Assembly (NCBI GenBank): GCA_964017045.1
Contig: OZ024794.1
Coordinates: forward strand, 25,477,340-25,541,339
Origin: Omphiscola glabra
Lineage: Eukaryota; Mollusca; Gastropoda; Lymnaeidae
Direction of reading: 5' to 3'
DNA length: 64,000 nucleotides
How positions within the stretch are numbered: position 1 is the stretch's first letter; every line of letters begins with the position of its first letter. Below are positions 54,116-64,000 of this stretch, piece after piece. Both the position numbers and the translations under genes were made by a program. The notes beneath the pieces are model-generated. The model was not told the DNA's origin and did not search any database. It saw only the letters and a list, made by a program, of their open reading frames with translations.

Positions 54116-56900
54116 GTATATTTCACTGTTTGAAATTTAGACTGACACCTATCGGTTGTTCGTTCCAGGCTTGATGGGGCGTCCATTTATTACGTCAACA
54201 TTTTAAAAGCGATTTTGGACACCCCCCCTTCCTTGTCACTAACTTTCAATGACCCCCCTATTAATTATTTTAACATCTTCTCCCCCCCCCCTTTTTCCGA
54301 AAAAAATGAATTATAATATAAATAAATATATAAATAAATTTTACTTTGTGCTGATCTATCTTAATGACACAAAATTGTAGGAAAAACATTCATTTCATTA
54401 CGTCTTTAGCTTATTTATCAACGAGTTTAAAAAAAAAAAATCACTTAAATTGTATAAAGCAGAATCAATGAAAATGTTGTTAAAGACTAAATATCATTAT
54501 TTGTGGAAGTATAAATATAAATTATTTTAAGTATGGCTGACATTTGTAGTATAGTTTCTAGCTGCTATCATCTTCCCATGGAGTAGCCAGGTGTTGTTCT
54601 ATCGTAACAATGGGCATAGTAGCTGATTTATCATTTTCATCTTGCAGATCTGATATACCACACACGTTAACATCATCCTCATCTAACCATTCAGCACTTA
54701 AAATAGAAGCATTGTCGGTATGAGCAATAATTGCCATAAGCTCTCCCTGTCTCCTGGCAGCTACTTGCATTAGTCGAATCCTTTTTTTTTTTGTTGAGGA
54801 GCAGGTGCTAATTTCTCATGCATTGTCGGTGCTGTTGAACAAACTATATTTCATCATGACTTGTGATGCGAAATAGATGTTACAGATTTTGCAAATCCGT
54901 TCAAGCAGCTATGTTATTATTGTTACTCACTTTACTTTCCCATAATTCTGAAAATATCGTATTCCTACTCTATCAATATCATTTATCTTGAATGCACATG
55001 ACACTTGAACCTTGTCCTTGTTCCATACCTGCAACACGATCGCAAACGTACCGCCCTAGTCATTTGCGACAAACATAATCTACAGGCGAAGAGAGGCCAA
55101 CTTTTGACTTCTCTCGCACTAACAAAGTGTGCTAACATTCTGACAAGCCATCAGTAGTGCACAGACAGACACACATAAAATAACTCTTATATTGTTAAAA
55201 GCCTAAACATTATAGGACTATTTTCATTTACACTCATTAAATTTGTTAAAATAATGTTATAGTTAGTCAATTTTTAAGATTACCGGTACAATTTTAATAG
55301 AGAATACATGATTGTTAACGTCAACTAATCTACCCACACCATCCGCCTTGTCAACAATTGTCAAACATTTCCACACCACCCCCCCCCCCTTTTTCTATTT
55401 TGTTGATATAATTAATGGACGACCCCAGTGTCTGGAAAGAGATGGGAATGGATCTACGAATGGACCAAGTGCTCTTCTATATAAGCACTGGGTTTCCAGC
55501 AGGAATGTTTTAAGAGCTACCGAATAGAAATTTATTGATGTTTGTTTCAGTGCTATACATGGGTATTACTTTTAATATAATTATTATTCTTATAGCCGTG
55601 AGTTAAGCTCCATGTCCTCATTCATTAATGGTCTTACGATAACAATCACCATCTTGAGCCTTTTCGTACTGACTTTGATACACGGGAGAGAAAGGATACG
55701 TATAATCTTTTTGAACGTAAAACTCCTCACTTGGATTTCTTTCAGTAACATTTACACATTCATAAACAGTTAAAGAAAAAAAAGTTCATTTCTTATGGCG
55801 TGATGTTATCTTTTGTTACATTCTTAATATCCAATTATAATGCGTTGGTATGCATACAGGAATGCAGGAGTTGCATTTTATTACAGGTGTTTCTTATCAA
55901 TGAATCGCCAGGAAATTTTCCATCGAGAGTTCTGACGTGAGGTTTGGGGGGGGGGGGCGATTAGATGAGTTATAGAAAACAGACATGCACTGATGGAGTA
56001 TTAATTATTGTAAAGGAAAGTATAAGAGGCTTCGTTTGCGATTAAGCCTCAGTAGAGACAATATATAATGTGTGTATGGTGAGGCTTAATACACGCAGTA
56101 CACTTTTTACAGTACATTTCGTAAATATGCCTTCTTGTGTTTGCTCGAGAAGACGTACTGCTGATACTTCAAAGTAAACATTTCTCATATCACAAATATA
56201 GCAACAAGCCACTTTTGTACAAACACACTTTGTGTCTTTTGCACTAACTCGTACCAGAGCTCTTCGCTTTGTGCCTTGTACCAGAGCTGTTCGCTTTGTG
56301 TCTTTTGCACTAACTTGTACCAGAGCTGGCCTAGTGGAGTTTATTAGAGCAAACGTGAAAGCTGTAAGAATGATTTTAAACTACTCTTCTCTAATCTTGA
56401 TTTATAAGAATAAAAAAAAAGAACAACGTGCACTCCGTAGTATAACCATAAATTTACCAATGTATGGCTTAAGACCATTGTTTAAAGTTACTGTCTATAA
56501 AGTATTTAACACCTTAAAGTTGATTTCAATAAATATATAGCGCTAACGCAATGTAATAAGTTTGTCTCTCTTTATATTTTTTCTATCGAAAGCATCTTGG
56601 TCGAACCGTCCCATTTTTGTGTGTGAATTGTCTTTCTTTAGGTTTTCCTCTGCATTGTGTATATTGCTTATATTGTAAGTAAAATGTTCAAACCCCGTCA
56701 GTTTGTTAGGTGTTCTCTAGTATTTCTGATAATTTTTGGATTCATGACAATATAATGCATCAATTGAAACATCTGGTTATTTAAAGATGGACAAAGTTGT
56801 ACCCGCTGAAAGATAATTACACCTTACAATATTTATGCTGAAGTGTGGCGCACAGGGATTAAATTGTATTAGAGATATAAATCTATGTTCGCGGAGCAAT
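54116..56900. other. AT-rich intergenic DNA, no gene supported
   Basis: 54179-54210 (GGGCGTCCATTTATTACGTC) resembles an end of the CCATCCATAAATGACG family. Poly-C/poly-T junctions lie at 54282-54296 and 55379-55394. A 70-codon minus-strand acidic frame at 54558-54770 could be a coding tail, but no homology was recognised. 56245-56340 carries a loose repeat of ACCAGAGCTSTTCGCTTTGT. Confidence 0.4.
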
Positions 56901-56910
56901 TTTAGGCCAG

Positions 56911-57130
56911 ACAAAAATGAGGAGTGAAGAGGGCGCACAACCGAAACCCCAGAGGAAAACAGCTCAAAGGTGGACCTAGGCTTAGGTGGATAGATAGTGT
57001 CGAAAAAGATCTACAGCAGCTGGGAGTGCAAGCATGGAAAAGAAAATCATCGGTTAGGTCTGAGTGGAAGGAAGTGGTGAGGCAGGCCACAGCCCTACAT
57101 GGGGTGTAGCGCCACAGGGATGGATGCAAC
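56911..57130 (+). pseudogene. LINE ORF2 C-terminal tail, sister of 53453-54004
   Basis: It encodes MKRAHNRNPRGKQLKGGPRL, RWIDSVEKDLQQLGVQAWKR and SSVRSEWKEVVRQATALHGV before TAG at 57107-57109, and continues with the same GCGCCACAGGGATGGATGCA 3' sequence as the other copy. It is much shorter at the 5' side. Confidence 0.85.
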
Positions 57131-57140
57131 AATTTTATTA

Positions 57141-57868
57141 ATGCACATGTGTCAAACTCAATGCCCGAGGGCCACATGCGGCCCGCCGTATAATTATTGG
57201 AGGCCCGCGATGTCTTGACCGGCGTACAGTTATATCCAAGTCAACGCCATGGTGTTTCCCAGTGTACACTTTGTTGAAAATCTTAACGTACTTCGCGCCG
57301 AGTTCGCACGGCTCTTTAGTGACTTTGAAGCACCTAAATATAATTACGAACTGCTTCGTAACCCATTAGTCGTAGACGTGGAAACTGTGCCTGTAAATTT
57401 GCAGATGGCGCTAACAGAGCTGTATTGTAATGGGACACTAAAGGCAAAGTACGACACGGGCCTGCGCAGTTCACTCATTTCATTCCCGAAGAGAAGCGCC
57501 TGCTTCATCTACATGCGGCTCGAACCTGGAGCGTGTTGGGTAGCACATACATGTGTGAGCAGCTGTTTTATGCGATGAAGATTAACAAAACAGCACACTG
57601 GAGTCGTCGCACTAATGAACACTTGCAGTCCATCATGAGAATCTCAATGACACGTAAATTTTGACAATGGCCAAACATCCAGCTTAAGAACGAAAATGGG
57701 TATGCCAACGATTTTTAATTATTAAAACTTTTTTTCTGTTTTCATTTATATCAAAGTAAAAAAAAAAAAAAATTATTTTTCGCTTATTGAATGTTTATCC
57801 TGTTCGGCTCGCAACATTACATGTGGTTTGAGTTTTGGCCCGCCGATCGATTGAGATGGACACCCCTG
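57141..57868 (+). mobile_element. hAT element of the Zaphod/GTF2IRD2-like group
   Basis: The left end GTGTCAAACTCAATGCCCGA then GGGCCACATGCGGCCCGCC and the right end GTTTTGGCCCGCCGATCG then ATGGACACCCCTG are the typical CAGGGGTGTCAAACTC termini. Flanks TTTTATTA and TTTTAGTA agree at 7 of 8 bases. It contains a transposase remnant and inserted just after the LINE tail. Confidence 0.78.
57249..57664 (+). pseudogene. hAT transposase C-terminal region, GTF2IRD2-like, frameshifted
   Basis: LRAEFARLFSDFEAPKYNYE, LLRNPLVVDVETVPVNLQMA and LTELYCNGTLKAKYDT match the characteristic C-terminal region of GTF2IRD2-like hAT proteins. After a frame change, CEQLFYAMKINKTAHWSRRT and NEHLQSIMRISMTRKF follow before TGA at 57662. 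Only the last ~130 codons remain. The frame change lies between the DTG-like segment and CEQLF. Confidence 0.82.
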
Positions 57869-57869
57869 T

Positions 57870-58800
57870 TTTAGTAAAACCACGAAATTTGAACATTTTC
57901 TGAGCACGCTAATGCAACTCGGTGTTCTTGTGATACTTTACCGGCAGGATATTGGAATATAAAAGCCGAACTTCATACGAAACCTCTTCTCACCCCACCC
58001 GCCGCAGTCCTAACGATATAATTGAGGTAATGAAAAACGTATGCGATGGACCTTCCTTCGTTTGGAGGTCGGCTGCTTTGTGTTAGAGAGACAGGCTGTT
58101 CGCCCTGCACGCAGGAGCTGCCAGCCGACGGCTTTATCGAAACAAATGTGTCCTTAAGTGTTGGCATGACACAGCCTGTCAGGCATATAGAGGTTTTCAA
58201 GTGCGAACCGTGATACTCTAATAACAAGGGTTCGCTGGGTCGGAAAATATACGTCGCCGTCGCCGCTAATGACGTTATAGTTTTGTTTTAAAATGAAGAT
58301 TAATTTCATAACGGCGTCACAAGCTATCCCTTTTTTGTTGTATGTCCCAAAGTTTTGTCAATGGTGAATCTGCCTCAAGCTGAGATACTCAATTCCCATT
58401 ACACTGTTCCCAGTTGGAAGGGTGTTTACTATGACTGAGATTAAAAAAAGACCGAGGCATTTGTAGGCGAACCCTTCCCCCAAAATGGACTGATCGCTGT
58501 CAGTCCTAGAATTAAAGTACGATTATAGAAAAGTTTTCCCCCTACACCACAATAGTTTTAGTGTGACGTCGTATCATATAATACATACACGAACATTTTC
58601 TCGATCTCTGGTCTTTGTTTTTTTTTAAATTTCTCTCCCCCCCCCCTCCCCCAAATAAACTTGTGATTTTGGTTAAAGGAAAAAAAAACAGTGTGGCGTT
58701 AAGGGGGGGGGGGGGGGGCTGAAAACGGAGAAGTGTGGTTGCCAACACCTCTCAATATATCTGAATCATCGAGACTTGTATTTTTTATGATTAAATTTGT
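57870..58800. other. Intergenic DNA, no gene supported
   Basis: An 84-codon minus-strand frame at 57973-58227 has fairly balanced composition but no recognised domain. Poly-C at 58628-58645 and a G-run at 58703-58718. Confidence 0.4.
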
Positions 58801-58976
58801 CTGAGGGCCATCCTTCGATCACGCTGAACAGAGAGAAGGAAAGAGTCTAGCGCAGCGGTTCTCAACATGTGGGTCGCGACCCCTTTGTCTGAGGGCCATC
58901 CTTCGATCACGCTGAACAGAGAGAAGGAAAGAGTCTAGCGCAGCGGTTCTCAACATGTTGGTCGCGACACCTTTGG
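58799..58976. repeat. 88-bp tandem duplication across a transposon boundary
   Basis: The segment from CTGAGGGCCATCCTTCGATC through GAGTCTAGCG and CAGCGGTTCTCAACATG to GTCGCGACCCCTTTGT occurs at 58801-58888 and again from 58889. It joins about 50 bp of flank to the first ~35 bp of the SPIN-like element, so it arose after that insertion. Confidence 0.9.
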
Positions 58977-59140
58977 GGGTCGAACGACCCTTTCCTAGGG
59001 GTCGCCTCAGACCATCGGAAAACACATATCCTCTACAGTTATGAAGCAGCAACATAAAAAATAATTTTGTGGCTGCGGGTCGCTACAACATGAGGAACTG
59101 TATTAAAGGGTCGTTGTAGTAGAAAGGTTGAGAACCACTG
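58941..59140 (+). mobile_element. SPIN-like hAT MITE, second copy
   Basis: It begins CAGCGGTTCTCAACATG, continues GGTCGCGACACCTTTGGGGG, TCGAACGACCC, GTCGCCTCAGACCATCGGAA, AACACATATC, TTATGAAGCAGCAACATAAA and CATGAGGAACTGTATTAAAG, and ends GGTTGAGAACCACTG. This is the whole SPIN MITE layout in order. Flanks GTCTAGCG and ATCTAAAG share the TCTA core. Confidence 0.82.
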
Positions 59141-59847
59141 ATCTAAAGTTTGTCATGTTGTCCAGCCAAAGATGCTGTGGCCAACTAATAATTACTAATA
59201 TCACTGGACCTGGTCACTTAGCCAAATTTACGCCCCTGCCGCTTGCTCTACATTTGCTTTAGTTTAATAAAAAAAAATTACTTTAAAAAAAAAATATTTT
59301 AGATAACTTTCCTCTTGGTGTGTCTTCACTTGAATGATCCTAAAAGTTTTCTAAATATTCAAGGTATTTTTTTAAAAAACTGCGTTTTTAGCAGTTGTGC
59401 CAATATTTAGACGTCCATAAAATGGAACACCGAATCCCTTGATCTACCGTTTCAACGTATTTAAATGAGAACGGTTCAGCTCCCAGTATTGACATTTATG
59501 TAAACAGTCTAACTGGATTCATGCCAGGGCTGTTTCTCTCCGCTGCACCTCCTCTTTTTTTATTCTACGTTGGAAAGTGACGATGACGTAAATCGGTGTG
59601 GGGGGGGGGGGGGGGTTTGGGAAAAAAAAAGGGGGGGGGTAGGATTGTTTCAGGGCAAGGTACCGCATCCACCAGCAGGTAGCAGTAACAGTTTGAAGAA
59701 GCTGTGTGTTTGGACACAAGTCCCAGAAAGTCCGTGAGTTGAACTGGCCGTACATGTCGGCAGATGCGGACATGCTCTTATCAGGGAATCGCATTTTAGA
59801 GGAGCGATGGAAGGGCTGGGAACGCATGCCACTGACTCTATCTATAC
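59141..59847. other. Intergenic DNA, no gene supported
   Basis: G- and A-runs at 59599-59640. Overlapping minus frames at 59519-59832 show no domain. Confidence 0.4.
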
Positions 59848-60144
59848 CAAGGATTCTTAACTAGGGGGTCTCGCACACCGGGGTGTGGGGGGGGGGGAAA
59901 TAGTGTCAGCGGTTGCGGGAAGACCCAGATAATCGGGTATAATTGAAGTCATTTTAGCCTTTTTTATCGTGGGGAGTGCGGGAATATATATATCGAAATC
60001 GATATGGGGGTGCGGTTGTCCGTTCCAGGGCGGCACTTTCTATATATTGTGGTGGCTTGTTCGGCCAAGTGCTGAAGTATTTCAAGGGGGGGGGGGGAAC
60101 CTGGCTCGCCCCTGGTGGCACTACTTTAAGGTTAAGAATCCCTT
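59848..60144. mobile_element. hAT-like MITE (AAGGATTCTTAACTA...GGTTAAGAATCCCTT)
   Basis: The left end CAAGGATTCTTAACTAGGGG and right end AAGGTTAAGAATCCCTT are inverted repeats. Flanks ATCTATAC (59840-59847) and ATTTATAC (60145-60152) agree at 7 of 8 bases. The interior has long G-runs. A lone left end of this type lies at 29367. Confidence 0.82.
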
Positions 60145-60304
60145 ATTTATACCTAACTAACGTTTACGTCAATTATTGATTAGCCATGGTTCACTCATCG
60201 TCCACTTCAATTTAATTTGATATGATGAGGCATTTGAATATTTCCAATACCGGTGGTACGAAGTAGTGCTATGTGCAAGTTATTAGATAGAGCAGAATTT
60301 CGAA

Positions 60305-60528
60305 ACGGCGGTAGTGGCTCTGTATATGGACGGTTAAAACCAACAATGGCTCTCTATATGGACGGTTAACAATGTGATCATGGCTCCGTATATGGACAAT
60401 TAACTGTCATCATGGCTCTGTATGTGGACGGTTAACAATTTGACCATGGCTCGGTATGCGGGCGGTTAACAATGTGATCATGCCTCTGTATGTGGACGGT
60501 TACCAATATGATCATGGCACGGTACACT
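60305..60528. repeat. 34-bp tandem array, about 6.5 copies
   Basis: The unit is TATGGACGGTTAACAATGTG then ATCATGGCTCTGTA. Diverged, non-coding. Confidence 0.9.
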
Positions 60529-60529
60529 T

Positions 60530-62664
60530 TCGTGAACATTTACGAAACCATTTGTTTAACCTCAGTGTTGTAGTCTTCTAAAGCTTTCTCTTACGTTTCG
60601 TTCCTTGATGCCTAAGAGGTAAACACAGATCTAAAAACATTGTTTGAGCCGAGGTACTCGTTAGTTCAATGATTCTGTTGGGGGAGTGGGTGTACTGTTT
60701 TCTTGTACCTTTAAATTAGTAGATTAAAACCACTGTATACACAGCACATCTTCTTTGTTATTGTCTCAATAATCACAGGTTAAAAATGATTATTTTTTCT
60801 CTCTTTAAAAAAATCTTTGAGATTAAAGCATCAAATTGTTACGTTTGAAATGTATATATATTTATATATTTTTGTTAAATTGGGACAATTTTATTTTTAA
60901 CAATTTAGAAACTACTAATACAAAGAATTGAATGTAAAAAAAAAGAGAGAAATATGATGTAGAGATAGTTGCATTCACTCCATCCAAGTTGGTTGTGCCT
61001 GGTCTGTCCCTGGATAGTGGTGAATATTTTCACGTACAGATCAGGAGTAGCACATCCACCTATTTCGTACACTGCCGCTTATCAGCCCCTGGCTCCCCCA
61101 CCCCCGTCTCCTCCCTTCTCACGTCTGCTCGCCTGCTAGTTTCCCTGATAGCGGCCTGGAACCAGGCCCGGTGACGATCTAGTGTTTGCTCACCCGTTGT
61201 GTAGACTGTATGACTTTACAAATAATGGAACTCTTAGACTAGGTTTTGTACTCGAAATGAACTCTAAAAAAAGTTTTTTACTTTACAAAAACGTGCCATT
61301 GTTACAGTGTGTGACCTTAGTTGTTAAAATGATGGTGGTGACATACTTTTTGTTTACATTTACGTTTTTAGATTTTGCCTTTTTTTCACTAGTACATGCT
61401 TGGATACACCAAGATTCTTGTTAAAAATGTCTAATTTCCATACTGTGGAAAAAAAACAACAACAAAAAACCGTTAAAATAATACGGGTCTGAAAATAGCA
61501 TCCGTATCACGACTTGAGATTGTCCCTAATGGCAAAGAGAGCGAGTAAATATTAACGGGGGCTCTGCCTAAATGAAACACCGGTCGTTCTTAAACATCTT
61601 CGATGAGGTTCAAATGGGGAGAAAGTTTTGCCCTCTGTGTTACCCTTGCACCGGAGTAATGCTTGCCTCGATGAGATTTTGGTACTTGGATCTCTATTTA
61701 TTACCGCCTTTGTTGGATTGAGCACCCTTGGATCCTATGGTTCAACGTACGGCTACTTCGCTCTAAACACAAGCTTAAACACCGCAGCAGCCACCGCGGG
61801 GATATGCATTCGTGCGACTGTTGTAGATTCGCTGTTACCTTTTCTTTAACGTAAAAAAAAAAAAAAGGAAAGAACCACGAGATGTATGTCTAGGTTATTA
61901 TGGGATCTGAGTTTGGACGTGTATAGGTGATTGTGCTACTCCCTCCAACCTGGCGGTTTCTCTCCTTCTGTCCATCTTCGCGGAGATAAACGTGTGTTGC
62001 GTGCAGCCATCATTCCAGCACCTGGAGTAACAATCAAGCCTGAGACAAACAGGGAGGATCACGGGTGGTAGTTTTTATTATCGCAGCTTTTCAAATATTC
62101 CACCAAGATCACGGCCAACGTAAAGATGAAATTGAAGAAGAGGTGAAAAAAAATTCTTTATAAAAAAAAAAAAAAGAAGAAAGAAGAAAAAAGAAAAACA
62201 GTTTGAAACAGTTGCCTTTGTCCTGGTTCAGTTTTTTCTTCCTTGGCACATCTTTGTACACAGCTTGCGTTCTGTGCTAGTCCCCATAGGTCTGCACCAC
62301 AACGTGAGGATCATGAGGGCCAGAAGTCGGATTGGTACAGGAGGCGTAAACCGAGTTAACGATCTGTCGTTGCAGTTCGCTCCAAAAACATTCAGTGTTC
62401 GTACAAGAGAGGATCTCTTGTTGATCCAGCGTCCACATGTGTTGGTTAGTTTCTGACCTGAATACGCTACCACTGAAACTAAATTCTTTCAAGTTACACC
62501 AACACCGTTATGTGTGCGTAAAGTTATATTCTACTTGGGTTCTGTGAATTCACACGATTGGACTTTTCTTTCCCCTTCAGAATTCGGTTAGGGAAGTCAG
62601 GCTATGTGTTTTTGATTGTTTTTATTTTTTTTCTATTGGGTCCTGTGAAGTTTCGACAATTATT
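60530..62664. other. Upstream region of the Ser/Pro-rich exon; no confident exon
   Basis: 60985-61190 and 61600-61850 are GC-richer than their surroundings and could hold untranslated exons or a promoter, but no domain or clear splice pair was found. A 73-codon plus frame at 61628-61849 is compositionally plausible and unrecognised. TTCCCCTTCAG at 62571-62580 is a possible acceptor upstream of the start at 62665. Confidence 0.35.
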
Positions 62665-63865
62665 ATGGGAATATTCGACGACATGGAAAATTTCATTATT
62701 GACCACTTTTCCGTGACCAAGCGACACAATGTCCAACAGACCATCGAAATCACCAACAGTGTTGGTCAGCAGAGGTCTCGGGCAGAACAGAACAGCTCGG
62801 AGCTTCTGTCAAGGTCCGGCCCAGGAAACCACAGATCTCAGCAGGTTGTGTCTCTGACCCAGGGTCAGGTCGGCAGCGATCCGTTCATTTCAAGGTCTCA
62901 GCTCCTCAACCCATCCACCGATCAATTGGCAGGCAGACTGGACAATACGAGAAATGAGGGAGGGTCGACACCATCGGATATCCCCGAGTTGCCGAGATCC
63001 CCACCGGTGGACCGGGCGGTGGTCCCATCGTCTCCATTCAGAGAAAGGGTATCGTGGAGCGACCGTGCAACCACGCCGGTGGGTTTCTCAGACTTGCACC
63101 GAAGTCCCCAGCTGGAGCACATCGGGTTGTCGTCTCCGTACAGGAGTCGTCAAAGAGCTTCTTGGATCGAGCAATCCAACTTGTCCGGTAGCTCAACGGA
63201 ACAAAAAAGATCATTTTCTTTCGAGCACGTGTCCAGTTCCCCAGGTATGAGGCGTGCTCACAGGACACTGAGTGCCTCAGAACACCAGAGAACTCCGCAG
63301 TCTGAACACATGCCATTAAATTCACCGTTCAGAACGGAAAGGACCACCCCACAGTCGGAAAATTTGCCCCCTAATTCCCCGTTCAGAACAGAGCGTCAGC
63401 GGGCTACGCCTCTGTCTGAACAAGTCCCTGCCGGTTCCCCCTTTCGGTGCGAGTGTATGGCCACCCAGATGGACAATGCTAAGAATGCAGCTATTAGTGG
63501 TGAGATACAGTGTTTGAAACAGCCCACCCAGTCTCCGAAGGCAGCTCACAACCAGCCACAGATCAAACACAGCATCGACATCTCGGTGGCCACCTTCTCC
63601 AAGCCTAAACTAGTTCGTCTGCGCTCAGAGCCATGCTCCACCAGCCTTTCCATGGACTTTCCACCCCGGGGCCACCCCCAAGAGGGGCGCGGTATAAGGC
63701 GGCGACGTGAAGAGCTCAAGAGGTCCCAGTCTTTCGAGGCGAGTTCGCCTACGTGCCAGGAGACCTTGTGGACTGGCATTAATGTGCCCAGTCAGTTGGT
63801 TATCACAAGGCCACAGCTCTCGAGGTCAAGCCTCAATAGAAAACACCTGTCTCTACATCTTGAAG
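62665..63865 (+). CDS. First coding exon of an unrecognised Ser/Pro-rich disordered protein (3'-open)
   Basis: The start ATGG at 62665 follows in-frame stops and has a favourable G at +4. About 400 residues are encoded before a likely donor (CTTGAAG then GTATTA at 63866), phase 1; reading on adds only ten codons to a stop. The first ~28 residues (MGIFDDMENFIIDHFSVTKR...) look structured. The rest is rich in S, P, R, Q and E, with an SPFR-type motif at residues 123, 157 (SPYR), 220, 238 and 258, commonly followed by an E/R-rich stretch and TPQSE. KRSFSFE (181-187) and KRSQSFE (near 355) resemble basophilic-kinase or 14-3-3 sites. No signal peptide or membrane span. Sustained GC-rich codon use over 1.2 kb and motif conservation argue for a real gene. 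Family not recognised. Confidence 0.75.
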
Positions 63866-64000
63866 GTATTAATTATTTTAGTTGTTGTATGATCTGATTT
63901 CATTTATATTTAAAAAAGTTATTGCAGCAGTTATCAATGATGAGGTTCCCAGAGCATGTCGTTGAAAGTGTTCATATAAAAAGTTTGAGAAGCCCAATTC

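Overview
This is metazoan nuclear DNA: AT-rich, gene-poor, with introns (clear GT/AG splice signals), many minisatellites, many short non-autonomous DNA transposons and decayed LINE tails. Nothing looks bacterial, viral or organellar. The mixture (SPIN-like hAT MITEs, several other hAT families, non-LTR 3' ends, very many tandem arrays) fits a mollusc, possibly a heterobranch gastropod. That placement is inference and rests on no conserved marker gene.

Only two coding regions look like intact host genes. One encodes a 220-residue 2H phosphoesterase / DUF1868-like protein (37791-38453) on an exon that begins exactly at a splice acceptor. The other is a large first coding exon of an unrecognised Ser/Pro-rich protein (62665-63865) near the right edge. 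Weaker host-derived pieces are a serpin N-terminus-like secreted ORF on the minus strand (9713-10003), a frameshifted fragment of an unrecognised protein on the minus strand (26314-26556), and two possible microexons near 25.1 kb.

Layout. 0-2 kb: a 27-bp array whose unit matches a hAT terminus, then a complete hAT copy with a perfect 8-bp target duplication. 2-9.5 kb: MITEs, a LINE tail, large 20- and 34-bp arrays and an inverted dispersed repeat pair. 9.7-11.7 kb: serpin-like ORF, two inverted copies of a GC-rich repeat, one of them inserted into a foldback element with a 15-bp duplication. 12-25 kb: minisatellites of 15, 17, 21, 27, 35 and 40 bp, a 40-bp-stem hairpin and several hAT MITEs, one SPIN-like. 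26-31 kb: gene fragment and a nest of three DNA elements. 31.7-34.7 kb: a minisatellite split by a solo LTR, two further arrays and a LINE remnant carrying a MITE. 34.7-38.5 kb: an element with ~60-bp inverted repeats flanked by TTAA, a short exon, then the 2H phosphoesterase exon. 39-46 kb: hAT MITEs, two hAT transposase pseudogenes, a second copy of the short exon, and a 333-bp-arm inverted repeat. 48-60 kb: 46-, 45- and 34-bp arrays, a palindromic foldback element, two related LINE tails, a GTF2IRD2-like hAT pseudogene, a second SPIN-like MITE and another MITE. 60-64 kb: mostly unexplained sequence, then the Ser/Pro-rich exon.

The window records insertion history rather than a pathway. Target-site duplications let several events be ordered, and a short exon plus its flank is duplicated between 34.7-36.6 kb and 42.2-42.4 kb, which suggests a local gene duplication upstream of and beyond the 2H phosphoesterase.
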